A DNA stretch of 64,000 bases from Companilactobacillus nodensis DSM 19682 = JCM 14932 = NBRC 107160 (GCF_000615905.1 NZ_BAMN01000001.1:124001-188000), one strand, 5' to 3'; positions 1-9,335 are shown, numbered from the stretch's first letter. Numbers and translations: made by a program. Notes: generated by a model from the sequence alone, not told the origin.

Positions 1-943
1 GTCCAACTTCAGTTTCGCTGTAGAAGACGTGTAGATTGCCATTGTGTTCTAGGCCACCGATAGGAGAGATGACAGCGGCTGTACCACAAGCTCCGGCTTC
101 TTTGAATCTGTCTAGTTGATCGATGTAGACGTCGCCTTCTTCAGTGCCAAGACCTAGACGATGTTCAGCTAGCCATAGTAGTGAATACTTGGTGATTGAT
201 GGAAGGATAGATGGTGATTTAGGTGTTGCAAAGACATTATCCTTAGTGATACCAAAGAAGTTAGCAGATCCAACTTCTTCGATCTTCTTATGATTGACTG
301 GGTCAAGGTAAACACAGTCGGCAAATCCATCTTTATGAGCATTTTCGCCGGGCAATAGAGATGCAGCGTAATTACCACCAACTTTAGATTGACCAGTACC
401 CTTGTGTGCAGCACGGTCATATTGTGATGTCGTGAAGTTGACTGGTGTCATTCCACCCTTGAAGTAACTACCGACAGGCATTGCGAAGACTGTAAAAGTA
501 TATTCTGGAGCGGCATGAACACCGATCGTAGCACCTGATCCAATTAGTAGAGGACGGATGTATAATGTGCCACCAGTACCATATGGTGGAACGAAGTCTG
601 CGTTAGCTTTGACAACTTGTTTGACAGCATCGACAAACTTGTCTTCGGGGAATACTGGCATAAGTAGTCTTTCAGCTGAATTCTTTAAACGTGCTGCGTT
701 ACGGTCGGGTCTGAATAATTGAATCTTATTGTCGGGGGTACGGTAGGCTTTCATTCCTTCGAATGCACCTTGACCATAATGAAGTACAACGGCTGCTTCG
801 TTTAGTGGAAGAGTGCTGTTTTCAGTAAGACCGCCGTCTTGCCAAGCACCATCTTTCCAATGGGCCGTATATCGATAAGGTAAGTCCATATATTCGAATC
901 CTAAGTTATTCCAATCTAGTTTTGATGCATCTGCTTTTGCCAT
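1..943 (-). CDS. ilvE: Branched-chain amino acid aminotransferase, 3' end cut by window edge
   Basis: PLP-dependent enzyme that interconverts leucine, isoleucine and valine with their 2-oxo acids using glutamate/2-oxoglutarate, in the cytoplasm. About 314 residues are visible; the family is usually about 340, so only the C-terminal tail is missing. Seen in the translation: the class IV aminotransferase entry motif HYGQGAFEGMKAYR (about residues 55-68), RPD near residue 79, and the PLP lysine motif GQSKVGGNY (Lys187). The start at 943 follows a clean AAGGAGAG ribosome site. It is transcribed divergently from panE, and no T-box or other leader is evident in the 165-bp gap. Confidence 0.93.
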   Translation of the reverse strand, partial: MAKADASKLDWNNLGFEYMDLPYRYTAHWKDGAWQDGGLTENSTLPLNEAAVVLHYGQGAFEGMKAYRTPDNKIQLFRPDRNAARLKNSAERLLMPVFPEDKFVDAVKQVVKANADFVPPYGTGGTLYIRPLLIGSGATIGVHAAPEYTFTVFAMPVGSYFKGGMTPVNFTTSQYDRAAHKGTGQSKVGGNYAASLLPGENAHKDGFADCVYLDPVNHKKIEEVGSANFFGITKDNVFATPKSPSILPSITKYSLLWLAEHRLGLGTEEGDVYIDQLDRFKEAGACGTAAVISPIGGLEHNGNLHVFYSETEVG

Positions 944-1107
944 AAAAATCTCTCCTTTATTAAAAAAATAAATTTTAAGTTAATTTGTATGATAGTGCTT
1001 GTACCAACGGTAAGTCAACCGTATCTAAGAAAAAGATTAAAATTTCATTGACAATTATTATAATTTGTCTAATAATTGCTGTTAATCAATAAATGGAGGC
1101 GCACACT

Positions 1108-2073
1108 ATGAAATATGCAGTTTTGGGAGCAGGAGCAATGGGCCTGCGATATGGAATTTTACTACAGCAGGCTGGTTTTCCAGTGGATTTCGTTGAAATC
1201 TGGGATGATCAGATCGAAAAGATTAAAGAACAGAACGGAGTTTATGTATCAAGAGATGGTAAAGATAAACATCTAGTGCCCGTCAACATTTATTCTCCAG
1301 AAAATTACGAAGGTGATCCTGATGTTTGGATCGTCTTCACTAAACAGATGCAATTAGAAGATGCTTTGAAACGTACAGCAGGTAGTTTCAAAGACCATCA
1401 ATATGTCGTTTCTCCTATGAATGGTATGGGACATATTGAAAAAATTAATAAATATTTCAAACCCAAAAAAGTAATTGGTGGAACAGCTTTGATCGGTACT
1501 GTTTTGAATGGAGCCGGGGATGTTGATTTTATCGGTGCATCTGGTGCCGGAAGTATGCACATGGCCAATCAGACTGAGAGTCCAGATGATACAACTCATC
1601 AAATTGTTGAAGAATTTACCAAAGCTAATTTGAATCCTACTTTGACAACGAACTTCTTAGGAACATTGATGGCCAAAGTTATTTTTAATTCAGTTATCAA
1701 CACACTATGTACTATGTTTGAGATTCAAATGGGCGAATATATCCAAGGACCAACTGCCGAGAAACTAGGACGACAACTTATCAATGAAGCATTTGATGTA
1801 TGTGAACGTGCTGGAATCAAACTGTTGAATACACGTGAGGAAGAATGGGAGATAATCAGACACGTAAGTACTGATACTAATCCATTACATTTCCCATCAA
1901 TGTATCAAGATATGTCAAAAGGTCGTCCGACTGAAGTTGACTATATCAACGGTTATATTTATGAGTTAGGCTTGAAGTATCATTACGAAGCAACTACACA
2001 TGAATTTTTGAGAAATCTGGTTCATCTGTCAGAGTTCGCTCGTGATTTTGATCCTAAGTCATTGGAAGCATAG
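1108..2073 (+). CDS. panE: Ketopantoate reductase family protein (2-dehydropantoate 2-reductase)
   Basis: NAD(P)H-dependent reductase of the ApbA/PanE family. The canonical reaction is ketopantoate to pantoate in CoA synthesis, though lactobacillar members can also reduce branched-chain 2-oxo acids. The N-terminal Rossmann motif GAGAMG lies at residues 7-12; the C-terminal half is the all-helical ApbA_C region. An in-frame ATG at 1093 overlaps the ribosome site, and GGAGG at 1095-1099 points to ATG 1108, giving 321 aa. Position next to ilvE makes a role in 2-oxo-acid metabolism plausible, but substrate cannot be read from sequence. Confidence 0.85.
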   Translation: MKYAVLGAGAMGLRYGILLQQAGFPVDFVEIWDDQIEKIKEQNGVYVSRDGKDKHLVPVNIYSPENYEGDPDVWIVFTKQMQLEDALKRTAGSFKDHQYVVSPMNGMGHIEKINKYFKPKKVIGGTALIGTVLNGAGDVDFIGASGAGSMHMANQTESPDDTTHQIVEEFTKANLNPTLTTNFLGTLMAKVIFNSVINTLCTMFEIQMGEYIQGPTAEKLGRQLINEAFDVCERAGIKLLNTREEEWEIIRHVSTDTNPLHFPSMYQDMSKGRPTEVDYINGYIYELGLKYHYEATTHEFLRNLVHLSEFARDFDPKSLEA

Positions 2074-2086
2074 TAAAATAAGCAAA

Positions 2087-2126
2087 CAAAAAGGTCGAGA
2101 AAATTATTTTTTCTCGACCTTTTTTG
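2087..2126. terminator. Bidirectional terminator between panE and galR
   Basis: The stem AAAGGTCGAGAAA pairs with TTTCTCGACCTTT, with T-runs on both strands, between convergent panE and galR. On the galR strand one arm is formed by the last codons of galR itself (KKVEKK and stop), so coding sequence and terminator are shared. Confidence 0.85.
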
Positions 2127-3099
2127 TACTTTCTCTAAATATTAATTTGGTGGCTAATTCTAATTTATACGGTACGTGGTTTTTATTCATTAACAGATCA
2201 TACAGCAACTGTACTGCGGCTGCACCCATTTGAACTGTTGAAACAGAAATAGAACTCAGCTCGGGGTTAACGTAGCCGGCAACGGAAGTATTATTGAAAC
2301 TGAAGATTTGAACATCGTCAGGAACTGAAATACTAGCTTCCTGTAATGCTCTTAATGCACCGGCTGACATTGGGTCATTACTAATAAAGAATGCTTTAGG
2401 TAAGTTATCTAGCTTTTTGATAGCAAGTTTCATCTGTTCGTAGCCAGATTTTTTGGAGAAGTCACCTTTGAAACAATATTTCTCTTGAAAGAGTCCTTCT
2501 TGTGCCATGTAATCTTTATAGCAATCGAAGCGTTTGTCAACGATTGTTTTGAGTCCATCAGTTGATTTCTCTTCGCCATAAATAATTCCAATTTCTTTGA
2601 TTTCTTGGTCCAAAAAGAAGTCTAGCGCGCGTTGTACGCCATATTTGAAGTCAGTTAAGACAGTATCAAATCCATTTTGAAATTGGTCGTCGTCGATGAA
2701 GATGATATTGTCAGAATACTTCTTCATATGATCAACTTGTTGAAAACTATATTTTCCAGCAGCAATTATTCCATCAATATCACCATCAATTGTGGAGAAG
2801 TCGTTGTTGAAAATTCGAATAATTTCAAAGTTGAACTTTTGTATTTGTTTTTCGATACCTTCACGGATCATCATGTAGTAGATATCGTCTTGTTCTTGAG
2901 ATTCTGAATACCATTGAACTAGGGCAATTCTAGTTTGACTCTTTTTACTTGTTTTGGAGTAATTCATTTCTTCAGCAATTTTGATGATTCTTTCGCGAGT
3001 GTCATCAGTCACAGACAGTGTTAAGTCATTGTTGAGAACTCTGGAAACAGTAGCGGGTGAAACGGAAGCCCGTTTAGCAATATCACGAATTGTAGCCAT
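2104..3099 (-). CDS. galR: LacI/GalR-family regulator of the galactose operon
   Basis: DNA-binding repressor of 331 aa. Residues 1-25 form the LacI helix-turn-helix (MATIRDIAKRASVSPATVSR, then VLNN), followed by a hinge and a periplasmic-binding-like effector domain ending about residue 325. It is the last gene of galK-galT-galR; its ATG overlaps the galT stop (TAATG), implying translational coupling, with GAGGTG as ribosome site inside galT. It probably binds the symmetric and direct-repeat sites upstream of galK and responds to galactose or a phosphorylated intermediate. Effector assignment is inference from context. Confidence 0.9.
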   Translation of the reverse strand: MATIRDIAKRASVSPATVSRVLNNDLTLSVTDDTRERIIKIAEEMNYSKTSKKSQTRIALVQWYSESQEQDDIYYMMIREGIEKQIQKFNFEIIRIFNNDFSTIDGDIDGIIAAGKYSFQQVDHMKKYSDNIIFIDDDQFQNGFDTVLTDFKYGVQRALDFFLDQEIKEIGIIYGEEKSTDGLKTIVDKRFDCYKDYMAQEGLFQEKYCFKGDFSKKSGYEQMKLAIKKLDNLPKAFFISNDPMSAGALRALQEASISVPDDVQIFSFNNTSVAGYVNPELSSISVSTVQMGAAAVQLLYDLLMNKNHVPYKLELATKLIFRESTKKVEKK

Positions 3100-4562
3100 T
3101 ATTTCACCTCATTTAGACTATTAATAAATTTATCAAAGGCCTTTCTTCCCTGATTATCCCACTTGTACACACCGGCATTTTCTAGTACGTGGGAGAAGAC
3201 TAATCCGGTTTCTTTGTTAACAATATCTTCGACATTTTCAGAAGTGAATTCATACTTTTGTTTGAGTTGATCAGCCCAGTCGTGGTGATATTCTGCCATG
3301 TTGTTTGGTTGATTCAATAAGTATTTTTCAACTTCAATCAATTCAGTTTTTAATCTAGCGGGAAGGATTGCACGGCCCATTACTTCGATTAATCCGATAT
3401 TTTCTTTTTTGATATGTTGATATTGTTTGTGGGGATGGAAGATACCATCAGGATAATTTGTAGAAGTTTGGTTATCACGTAGAACAATATCGAGTACGTA
3501 TTGATTATCCTTTCGGTAGGCAATTGGCGTAACGGTATGGTGACGAATCTCGCCTGTATAGGCGCGGATATCAACGTCTTCATCAGAATATGATTTCCAA
3601 TTATTATGGATCAGAGTAGCAGCTTTGATCAATTGTTCAGGATCATCGCTAGTCAGTCTGATATCTGACAATGGCCATTTGACGATACCGGCCTCAACAT
3701 TCTTGATAGGCAGGTTTATGTTTTTAACAACAGGAGCTTTCATCATTGGAAATTCATGACGTCCGCCTTGATAGTGGTCGTGAGAAAGCATTGAGCCGCC
3801 AACAATCGGTAAGTCAGCATTACTACCGACGAAGTACTGTGGAAATTGTTTGGTGATTTCCAATAGATTGCTGAAGGTATGTTGATTAATAACCATTGGA
3901 CGATGAATGTGTGATAAGAAAATTGCGTGCTCAGTGAAATAAGCATATGGGGAATACTGGAATCCCCAAGTTTCTCCACCGAGCATGAAACGAATTATCC
4001 GGTGATTGCTTCTGGCAGGATAACCTAGTCGTCCTAAATAGCCTTCGTTTTCCATACACAATTGACATTTGGGGTAACCAGTTTGTACTTGCGTGCCAGC
4101 TGCCGCAATAGCCTTAGGGTCTTTTTCAGGCTTGGATAGATTGATGGTTATTTCTAAGTCTCCGTAGTCGGTCTTAGTTGTGTAAGAAATATTTTTGGCG
4201 ATGGCCTTAGTTTTGATGTAATCATTTTTACGACTTAATTCATAAAAATAATTAGTGGCGGACTCTGGACTATTTTGATATAAATTCCAAAACTTCTGAT
4301 TTATCGCTGATGGGACGGGTGTGTACAAGTCCATCAATTGGTCGCTCAATATTTCTTTTTCAGTTGGAGTGTCTACGATCTTTTGGTTCTGAATAGCAGT
4401 TTGGATCAGAGCATCACGAACTGCTAACAAGCTTTTGCCATTGATATTGCATTCATCACCAACCAAGGCTCTGACGCGGTTGATTAAGTAGATACGATCT
4501 AATTCTTGATAATTATTATCTGAACTAATAATTGCATCGACAAACTTATCGATTGCATTCAT
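3099..4562 (-). CDS. galT: UTP-hexose-1-phosphate uridylyltransferase, class II GalT
   Basis: Leloir-pathway enzyme that transfers UMP between UDP-glucose and galactose-1-phosphate. The 487-aa length and lack of close resemblance to the ~350-aa enterobacterial enzyme identify the Gram-positive class II family. The segment SHDHYQGGRHEFPM (about residues 262-275) carries the His-rich active-site motif. It lies one base after the galK stop, so the two are co-translated. No galE or galM is in the window; the epimerase must be elsewhere. Confidence 0.93.
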   Translation of the reverse strand: MNAIDKFVDAIISSDNNYQELDRIYLINRVRALVGDECNINGKSLLAVRDALIQTAIQNQKIVDTPTEKEILSDQLMDLYTPVPSAINQKFWNLYQNSPESATNYFYELSRKNDYIKTKAIAKNISYTTKTDYGDLEITINLSKPEKDPKAIAAAGTQVQTGYPKCQLCMENEGYLGRLGYPARSNHRIIRFMLGGETWGFQYSPYAYFTEHAIFLSHIHRPMVINQHTFSNLLEITKQFPQYFVGSNADLPIVGGSMLSHDHYQGGRHEFPMMKAPVVKNINLPIKNVEAGIVKWPLSDIRLTSDDPEQLIKAATLIHNNWKSYSDEDVDIRAYTGEIRHHTVTPIAYRKDNQYVLDIVLRDNQTSTNYPDGIFHPHKQYQHIKKENIGLIEVMGRAILPARLKTELIEVEKYLLNQPNNMAEYHHDWADQLKQKYEFTSENVEDIVNKETGLVFSHVLENAGVYKWDNQGRKAFDKFINSLNEVK

Positions 4563-4563
4563 A

Positions 4564-5739
4564 TTATTTTTCCACCTTTAATTCTGTTGGTCCATCGGAT
4601 ATTTCTGCGATGTAGAAGTCAGCGTCATAACCGATGATTTGTTTATAAGTTTCACCGACATTTTCTTTGAAGTTTTCCACTTGATCTTTTTCGACGATGG
4701 CAATCGCACAGCCGCCGAAGCCGGCACCAGTCATACGAGCGCCTAAGACACCAGGTTGTTGCCAAGCTGTCTCAACGAGTGTATCGAGTTCTTGACCAGT
4801 AACTTCATAGTCGTAGTGAAGTGAAACGTGTGAGGCATTGACTAGTTTGCCGAAGCTGACTAGGTCATTTTGTTTTAATTTGTCGATTGCACGAAGCGTA
4901 CGTTGATTTTCGAAGACAGCATGGCGAGCACGACGAATCAACGTATCGTCATTGATCAAATATGAATTCTGATCAAATTCATCAATCGTCAAATCTCCCA
5001 GTGACTTAATAGATAGGTCGGCTTGTAATCGTTCGAGGGCTTGTTCGCATTCGCTACGACGTTCATTGTATTTGGAATCGGCTAACTCACGACGTTTATT
5101 AGTATTCATAATCACGATAACGTGGTCGCCTAATTCGACTGGTGCATATTGATAGTCCATCGTATTAGTATCGAGTAAAATAGCTTGATCTTTTTTACCC
5201 ATACCGACAGCAAATTGATCCATGATTCCTGAGTTAACACCGATATAGTTATTTTCGTCCTCTTGGCCGATTTTGACTAAATCCAATTGATCGACTCCGA
5301 GATCGAATGCGGTGTTCAGAATTGTTCCCATTAATAATTCAATTGATGCTGAAGAAGATAGGCCAGTACCATCAGGTAAGTTTCCGTGGATAAACAAATT
5401 GAATCCATGGTCAAAAATGTAGCCATGTTTTACTAAATAATACATGATTCCACGTGGGTAATTGGCCCAGTCATCAGCCTTGTTATATTCTAGATCAGTT
5501 GTTGTAAAACTGATGATTCCACTGTCGGGAAAGTTGGCTGAATAAAGTTGGATCACGTCATCATCGCGTGTTCCATAAGCAGCGTAAGTTCCCAAACTGA
5601 TGGCACATGGGAAAACATTGCCACCGTTATAGTCGGTGTGTTCACCGATCAAATTGATTCGTCCAGGCGAGAAGAATAATCGCTCAGCATTGCTATTAAA
5701 TATGTTCTTAAAATCTGATAAAAGGGTATTTGTCTTCAT
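4564..5739 (-). CDS. galK: Galactokinase
   Basis: GHMP-family kinase that phosphorylates alpha-D-galactose at C1, first step of the Leloir pathway. The 391-aa product has the family's usual length. The galactokinase signature GRINLIGEHTDYNGG is at residues 26-40, the GHMP ATP-binding motif LPDGTGLSSSAS near 121-132, and the C-terminal motif GARMTGAGFGGCA near 333-345. It is the first gene of the operon; start 5739 is preceded by GGAGAAAA. The GalR-type operator lies directly upstream. Confidence 0.96.
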   Translation of the reverse strand: MKTNTLLSDFKNIFNSNAERLFFSPGRINLIGEHTDYNGGNVFPCAISLGTYAAYGTRDDDVIQLYSANFPDSGIISFTTTDLEYNKADDWANYPRGIMYYLVKHGYIFDHGFNLFIHGNLPDGTGLSSSASIELLMGTILNTAFDLGVDQLDLVKIGQEDENNYIGVNSGIMDQFAVGMGKKDQAILLDTNTMDYQYAPVELGDHVIVIMNTNKRRELADSKYNERRSECEQALERLQADLSIKSLGDLTIDEFDQNSYLINDDTLIRRARHAVFENQRTLRAIDKLKQNDLVSFGKLVNASHVSLHYDYEVTGQELDTLVETAWQQPGVLGARMTGAGFGGCAIAIVEKDQVENFKENVGETYKQIIGYDADFYIAEISDGPTELKVEK

Positions 5740-5754
5740 AATTTTTCTCCATAT

Positions 5755-5831
5755 TTAGTAAATGTTTACTAATTAATAATAACCTCTTTCGGTAGTGTGA
5801 GCAAGATGTATCTAGTAAACAACTAGTAAAC
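5755..5831 (-). promoter_or_regulatory. galK promoter with GalR-type operators
   Basis: On the minus strand a promoter can be read as TTGCTC (5804-5799), 17-bp spacer, TATTAT (5781-5776). Just downstream lies an 18-bp site, TTAGTAAATGTTTACTAA (5755-5772), with perfect 8-bp arms around TG. Upstream of the -35 box two direct copies of CTAGTAAAC (5812-5820 and 5823-5831) repeat the same half-site 11 bp apart. The half-site TAGTAAAC is shared, which suggests one regulator, most simply the GalR encoded in the operon. Confidence 0.75.
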
Positions 5832-5940
5832 AAAAATTGTTAGTGATAGAACAAGCCATTTCATAATAGAAATATATGACAATTATGTTATGCTTTAAAC
5901 AATACTTTCATATACTTTTAATGAAAAAAGAGGACGAGTT

Positions 5941-6807
5941 ATGCCAACGGCAATTGTGACGGATACGGCTTCATATTTAACACCCGAACAGATTGAAGAA
6001 TTCAATATTAGAGTGTTACCAATTACAGTTATTTTGGGAAATAAGCAATATAAAGAAACAGAAGAACTAGGCTTAGATAAGTTCTATGACTATCTAAATA
6101 CTGAAGAAGAATTACCAACTACATCTCAAGTTTCCATGGGTCAAATTGAGGAAGCCTATGATGACTTGGTTTCAAAAGGTTATGACAAGATTATTTCGAT
6201 TCATTTATCTAGCGGAATAACTTCTTTTATGGATAATTTACGAATGTTTTGTAAGGATTATGACAAGGCAAAAACCTTTCCATTCGATTCATTGGTAGCA
6301 AGTGCCGGTGAAGCTAATTTGGTTTTACTAGCTGGGAAGTTAGTTAAAGAAGGCCAAGAACCTGAAGAAATCATGCCGAAATTATTGAAGCTGCGCGAGA
6401 CGATGGAAGTTCGCTTTGCAGTCGATAATCTGAAGCACTTAATGCGTACTGGTCGTTTGAGCAATCGTTCAGCTGTTATTGGTAACTTGTTGAACATCAA
6501 GCCCATGCTTACCTTTGATGAAGAGGGTAAGATCATCGCTATTGGTAAGGAACGTACGATGAAGCGTGTCTTCAGACTAATGTGTGAAAAGATTCAAGAG
6601 ACACTTGATAGTGTAGATTACAAAGTCCATGCCACTGTGATTGATGCTAATAATCAAGAATTGTCAGATGCTTGGACTAAGGAACTAGGGGAGAAGTTTC
6701 CTCAGATTCGAGTTACTCAAAGTTCGCTTGGACCTGCAATCAGTGTTCATACTGGTGAGAAGACAATGGGAATTATCTGGCAAGAAGATTGGCAAACAAT
6801 TAAATAG
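5941..6807 (+). CDS. DegV family fatty-acid-binding protein
   Basis: Cytoplasmic two-domain protein of 288 aa. The N-terminus AIVTDTASYL and the SSGITS segment (about residues 84-89) are the conserved DegV motifs that line the lipid-binding cleft. Family members act as fatty-acid-binding FakB subunits that present fatty acid to the kinase FakA. No fakA is adjacent, and the lactobacillar genome probably holds several DegV paralogues, so the individual role is unknown. ATG 5941 is preceded by AAAGAGGACGAG. Confidence 0.9.
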   Translation: MPTAIVTDTASYLTPEQIEEFNIRVLPITVILGNKQYKETEELGLDKFYDYLNTEEELPTTSQVSMGQIEEAYDDLVSKGYDKIISIHLSSGITSFMDNLRMFCKDYDKAKTFPFDSLVASAGEANLVLLAGKLVKEGQEPEEIMPKLLKLRETMEVRFAVDNLKHLMRTGRLSNRSAVIGNLLNIKPMLTFDEEGKIIAIGKERTMKRVFRLMCEKIQETLDSVDYKVHATVIDANNQELSDAWTKELGEKFPQIRVTQSSLGPAISVHTGEKTMGIIWQEDWQTIK

Positions 6808-6817
6808 TGTATTTAAA

Positions 6818-6853
6818 AGGAGCGTCCATTTTTGTGGATGCTCCTATTTTTTT
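6818..6853 (+). terminator. Terminator after the degV-like gene
   Basis: Stem AGGAGCGTCCA / TGGATGCTCCT with one wobble pair, loop TTTTTG, followed by a T-rich run. Confidence 0.85.
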
Positions 6854-6864
6854 GCCTACGATTT

Positions 6865-7024
6865 AAAATAACTCCACCTGCTGTGGGACCGACCTCAGCC
6901 GAAGAGCGGTCTGAGGTCTTGATTTTGAACTCTGCATGAATCGCAGATTTCAAAAAGCATCCTGTGCTGTAAGAACGGGAAAACGCCGTTCCAACACCAC
7001 TATCACAGCTGGTTCCGTTATTTT
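6865..7024 (-). repeat. Structured intergenic repeat, family 1 copy a
   Basis: A 160-bp imperfect palindrome between convergent genes. Outer arms AAAATAAC (6865-6872) and GTTATTTT (7017-7024) extend into CTGCTGTG and CACAGCTGG. Inside are three hairpins: GACCTCAG/CTGAGGTC, a TCTGC/GCAGA hairpin and GAACGG/CCGTTC. Read on the minus strand it contains ACCAGCTGTGATAGTGG and GGTCCCACAGCAGGT, which match family-1 copies at 7088-7220 and 44871-45035. No coding potential is evident. Function unknown; an RNA, a protein-binding site or a miniature mobile repeat are all possible. Confidence 0.65.
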
Positions 7025-7087
7025 CAATCTCCGGCATGTATTACTGCCATTTGATTTTAGCTAAAATGCGATTTAGCCGTAGATGGA

Positions 7088-7220
7088 GAGATATTGTACC
7101 AGCCGTGAAAGGTGGCGGAACGCCATAGGACTAGCTTTTAGATTTGCGCTCTTTGCAAAGCTAAAAGTAGAGGCTCGAGACCGTGGCTCGAACCGGTCCC
7201 CACGACTGGTACAATATCTC
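7088..7220 (+). repeat. Structured intergenic repeat, family 1 copy b
   Basis: Outer arms GAGATATTGTACCAG (7088-7102) and CTGGTACAATATCTC (7206-7220) are perfect complements, extended by CCGTG/CACGA. Inside are a CTTTTAG/CTAAAAG hairpin and GGCTCGAGACC followed by GGCTCGAACCGGTCC. It lies in opposite orientation to copy a, 63 bp away, just after the stop of the MFS gene. It shares ACCAGCCGTGA and the CGAGACCG...CTCGAAC...GGTCC...CAC block with the copy at 44871-45035. Confidence 0.65.
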
Positions 7221-7245
7221 GGAAGCGGAGGCGGCAATATATAGG

Positions 7246-8622
7246 TTAATTTGTAGAAGTGCGAGAAACCAACCAACGCGTCATTATCAAACAAACAATT
7301 ATCATACCTAATGAAACGACGAAACCTATCTTAATACCAATCAATTCACTATTTAAATAATTACTAGGATTAGCACGAGTCGACATGCTGATTATACCAA
7401 CCAACAGCGCTGTACCAAAAGATGCCGCAACCTGACGTAAAGTGTTATAGGTCGCAACACCGTCAGGAAGTATTTCGTGAGGAATAGAAGCTAAAGCTTG
7501 GGTTTGAATAGGGATCAAAACCTGGCACAGTCCCATTTGTCTGATGGTTTGTCCCAATGTGACAACTAGGATCGATGTGGATAAGGTGGTGAATGACTGC
7601 AGTCCGGTACCGATACAATCTATGATCAATCCAGATATTACTAAGCGTTTGACACCGAATCTATCATACAATCGGCCACTTATTGGTGACATAATGGCGG
7701 TGAACATGGCACCTGGCATGACCACTAATCCTGATTGCAAGGCACTGTAGTGCATGACGTTCTGAACTAGGATCGGAATAATGATAGCGTTGCTGTACAT
7801 TGTCACCATTAGAATCATATTTATGATTACGGCAACATTATATTGCTTGTAATTAAAGATGCTCAGATTAATGAATGGGGATTCATCATTTCGCTGCGTT
7901 AGAACGAATAAAATTAGAATTACGAGACCAATCAATGAAGAACCGCCAATATTAAAGGTAATAAAGTTAGCCGTTCCAATATTGGATAATCCGTATAATA
8001 GGAACAACAAGCCCAAGCTGGATAGAATCAAACCTTTAGTATTGAATTTTAATTTAGTCTCTTGGTGATTACTTTGGAGAAAAGTAATAGATAGAATAAT
8101 GTCTATCGCGGTGAACGGGATAACTAAGATGAATAAGTAGCGCCATGATAAAACTGATAGGATGAATCCTGAAAGCGTTGGTCCAATTACTGGAGCAAAG
8201 TTAAAAGCTAATCCAATTATTCCCATGATTTTACCCTGATTGTGTCGATCCGCAGAATTCATCGCCATGACATTGACTAGTGGCATCATGACACCAGCAC
8301 CGATGGCTTGAATCATCCGGCCAGTTATTAGGAAGATGTACTCGTGTGATAAGGCACCAAAAATTGTTCCCAACAAAAAGATGATTGAGAAAAATAAATA
8401 AAGATTTTTGAATGAAAATTTCTTCAACAAGAAGGCACTGGTAGGAATCATAATAGCATTTACCAGAATATAACCATTAGTCAGCCATTGTCCCATGGAA
8501 GTAGTGATCGAGAATGTTTTCATGATTGATGGCAGCGCAGTGCTCATCAAAGTTGAACTTAATATTCCGAAGAAACTTCCGAAGGTTACAATAGCGAGTG
8601 ATACTTTAGCGTTTTTATTCAT
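7246..8622 (-). CDS. MFS drug transporter, EmrB/QacA (DHA2) family
   Basis: Polytopic membrane exporter of 458 aa, probably proton-coupled efflux of toxic compounds. Hydrophobic segments run throughout; the motif-C-like stretch GLAFNFAPVIGPTLSGF (about residues 141-157) marks drug:H+ antiporters, and GRMIQAIGAG (98-107) is the family's motif B region. A 14-helix topology is expected. The start at 8622 has GGAAGTG upstream. No adjacent regulator is present. Substrate unknown. The 3' end abuts the family-1 repeat. Confidence 0.9.
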   Translation of the reverse strand: MNKNAKVSLAIVTFGSFFGILSSTLMSTALPSIMKTFSITTSMGQWLTNGYILVNAIMIPTSAFLLKKFSFKNLYLFFSIIFLLGTIFGALSHEYIFLITGRMIQAIGAGVMMPLVNVMAMNSADRHNQGKIMGIIGLAFNFAPVIGPTLSGFILSVLSWRYLFILVIPFTAIDIILSITFLQSNHQETKLKFNTKGLILSSLGLLFLLYGLSNIGTANFITFNIGGSSLIGLVILILFVLTQRNDESPFINLSIFNYKQYNVAVIINMILMVTMYSNAIIIPILVQNVMHYSALQSGLVVMPGAMFTAIMSPISGRLYDRFGVKRLVISGLIIDCIGTGLQSFTTLSTSILVVTLGQTIRQMGLCQVLIPIQTQALASIPHEILPDGVATYNTLRQVAASFGTALLVGIISMSTRANPSNYLNSELIGIKIGFVVSLGMIIVCLIMTRWLVSRTSTN

Positions 8623-8772
8623 TAAATAGACACTTCCTTATAATTGTCAAAAACGTGACGTTAATAATCATGAATTTAATATTAGCCTTTGTCAAATTAA
8701 TCTATAATTGACATTGCTTCAAGTTAGATTATTATTAGAAACATCGAGTTTTATGTTTAGGGAGTGAATTAA

Positions 8773-9294
8773 ATGTTTAATGTTTTTGTAAGAAAAGCTC
8801 AGAGTGATGATTTGGAACAGATCATCAAAGTTATTAATGATGCTAAGAGTCTTATCAAGGGAACTGGCAGTCCACAATGGCAAGATGGTGAACCTAGTCG
8901 TGCCGTACTTGAGGAGGACTTACGAGTTGGTCGTGGTTATGTCCTAATGGTCAATGGTGACTTGGTTGGTTATACTTGTTTGATGCAGACAGATGATCCA
9001 CATTATGAAGTGATCCAAGACGGTAGTTGGAATAACACAACTGACAAATATGCGACATTGCACCGTGTTGCAATTGGTGATGGTTATCGTGGTAAGCACT
9101 TGAGTGACTTCTTGATGTCCAATATGTTTACGATTGGTTATGGTCTAGGATTTAGAAATTTCCGAATCGATACACATGAAATGAACAAAGGAATGCAACA
9201 TGTTTCGGAAAAACTTGGATTCAAGTATCGTGGAATTATTTACGTTGGTCCTAAAGAAGACGACCGTCGTGTTGCTTATGAATTGAATATGTAG
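8773..9294 (+). CDS. GNAT family N-acetyltransferase
   Basis: Predicted acetyl-CoA-dependent acetyltransferase of 173 aa. The central segment LHRVAIGDGYRGKHLSDFLM (about residues 97-116) is the GNAT acetyl-CoA motif A with an (R/Q)xxGxG/A-like turn, and the C-terminal EKLGFKYRG is motif B. Acceptor unknown. A TTGACA box at 8708-8713 lies upstream, and GGGAGTG precedes the start. It stands alone and ends in a terminator shared with the convergent ATPase. Confidence 0.88.
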   Translation: MFNVFVRKAQSDDLEQIIKVINDAKSLIKGTGSPQWQDGEPSRAVLEEDLRVGRGYVLMVNGDLVGYTCLMQTDDPHYEVIQDGSWNNTTDKYATLHRVAIGDGYRGKHLSDFLMSNMFTIGYGLGFRNFRIDTHEMNKGMQHVSEKLGFKYRGIIYVGPKEDDRRVAYELNM

Positions 9295-9298
9295 ATAC

Positions 9299-9333
9299 AA
9301 AAAAGCCTCTCAAAATTTTTCGAGAGGTTTTTT
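9299..9333. terminator. Bidirectional terminator
   Basis: AAAAAGCCTCTC AAAATTTTTC GAGAGGTTTTTTT between the convergent GNAT gene and the P-type ATPase; A- and T-runs flank the stem. Confidence 0.85.
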
Positions 9334-9335
9334 TG

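Noticed and set aside
6813..7294. Minus-strand frames across the intergenic repeats as genes
   Set aside because: They lack ribosome sites, run through palindromes and give low-complexity or arginine/serine-rich products.
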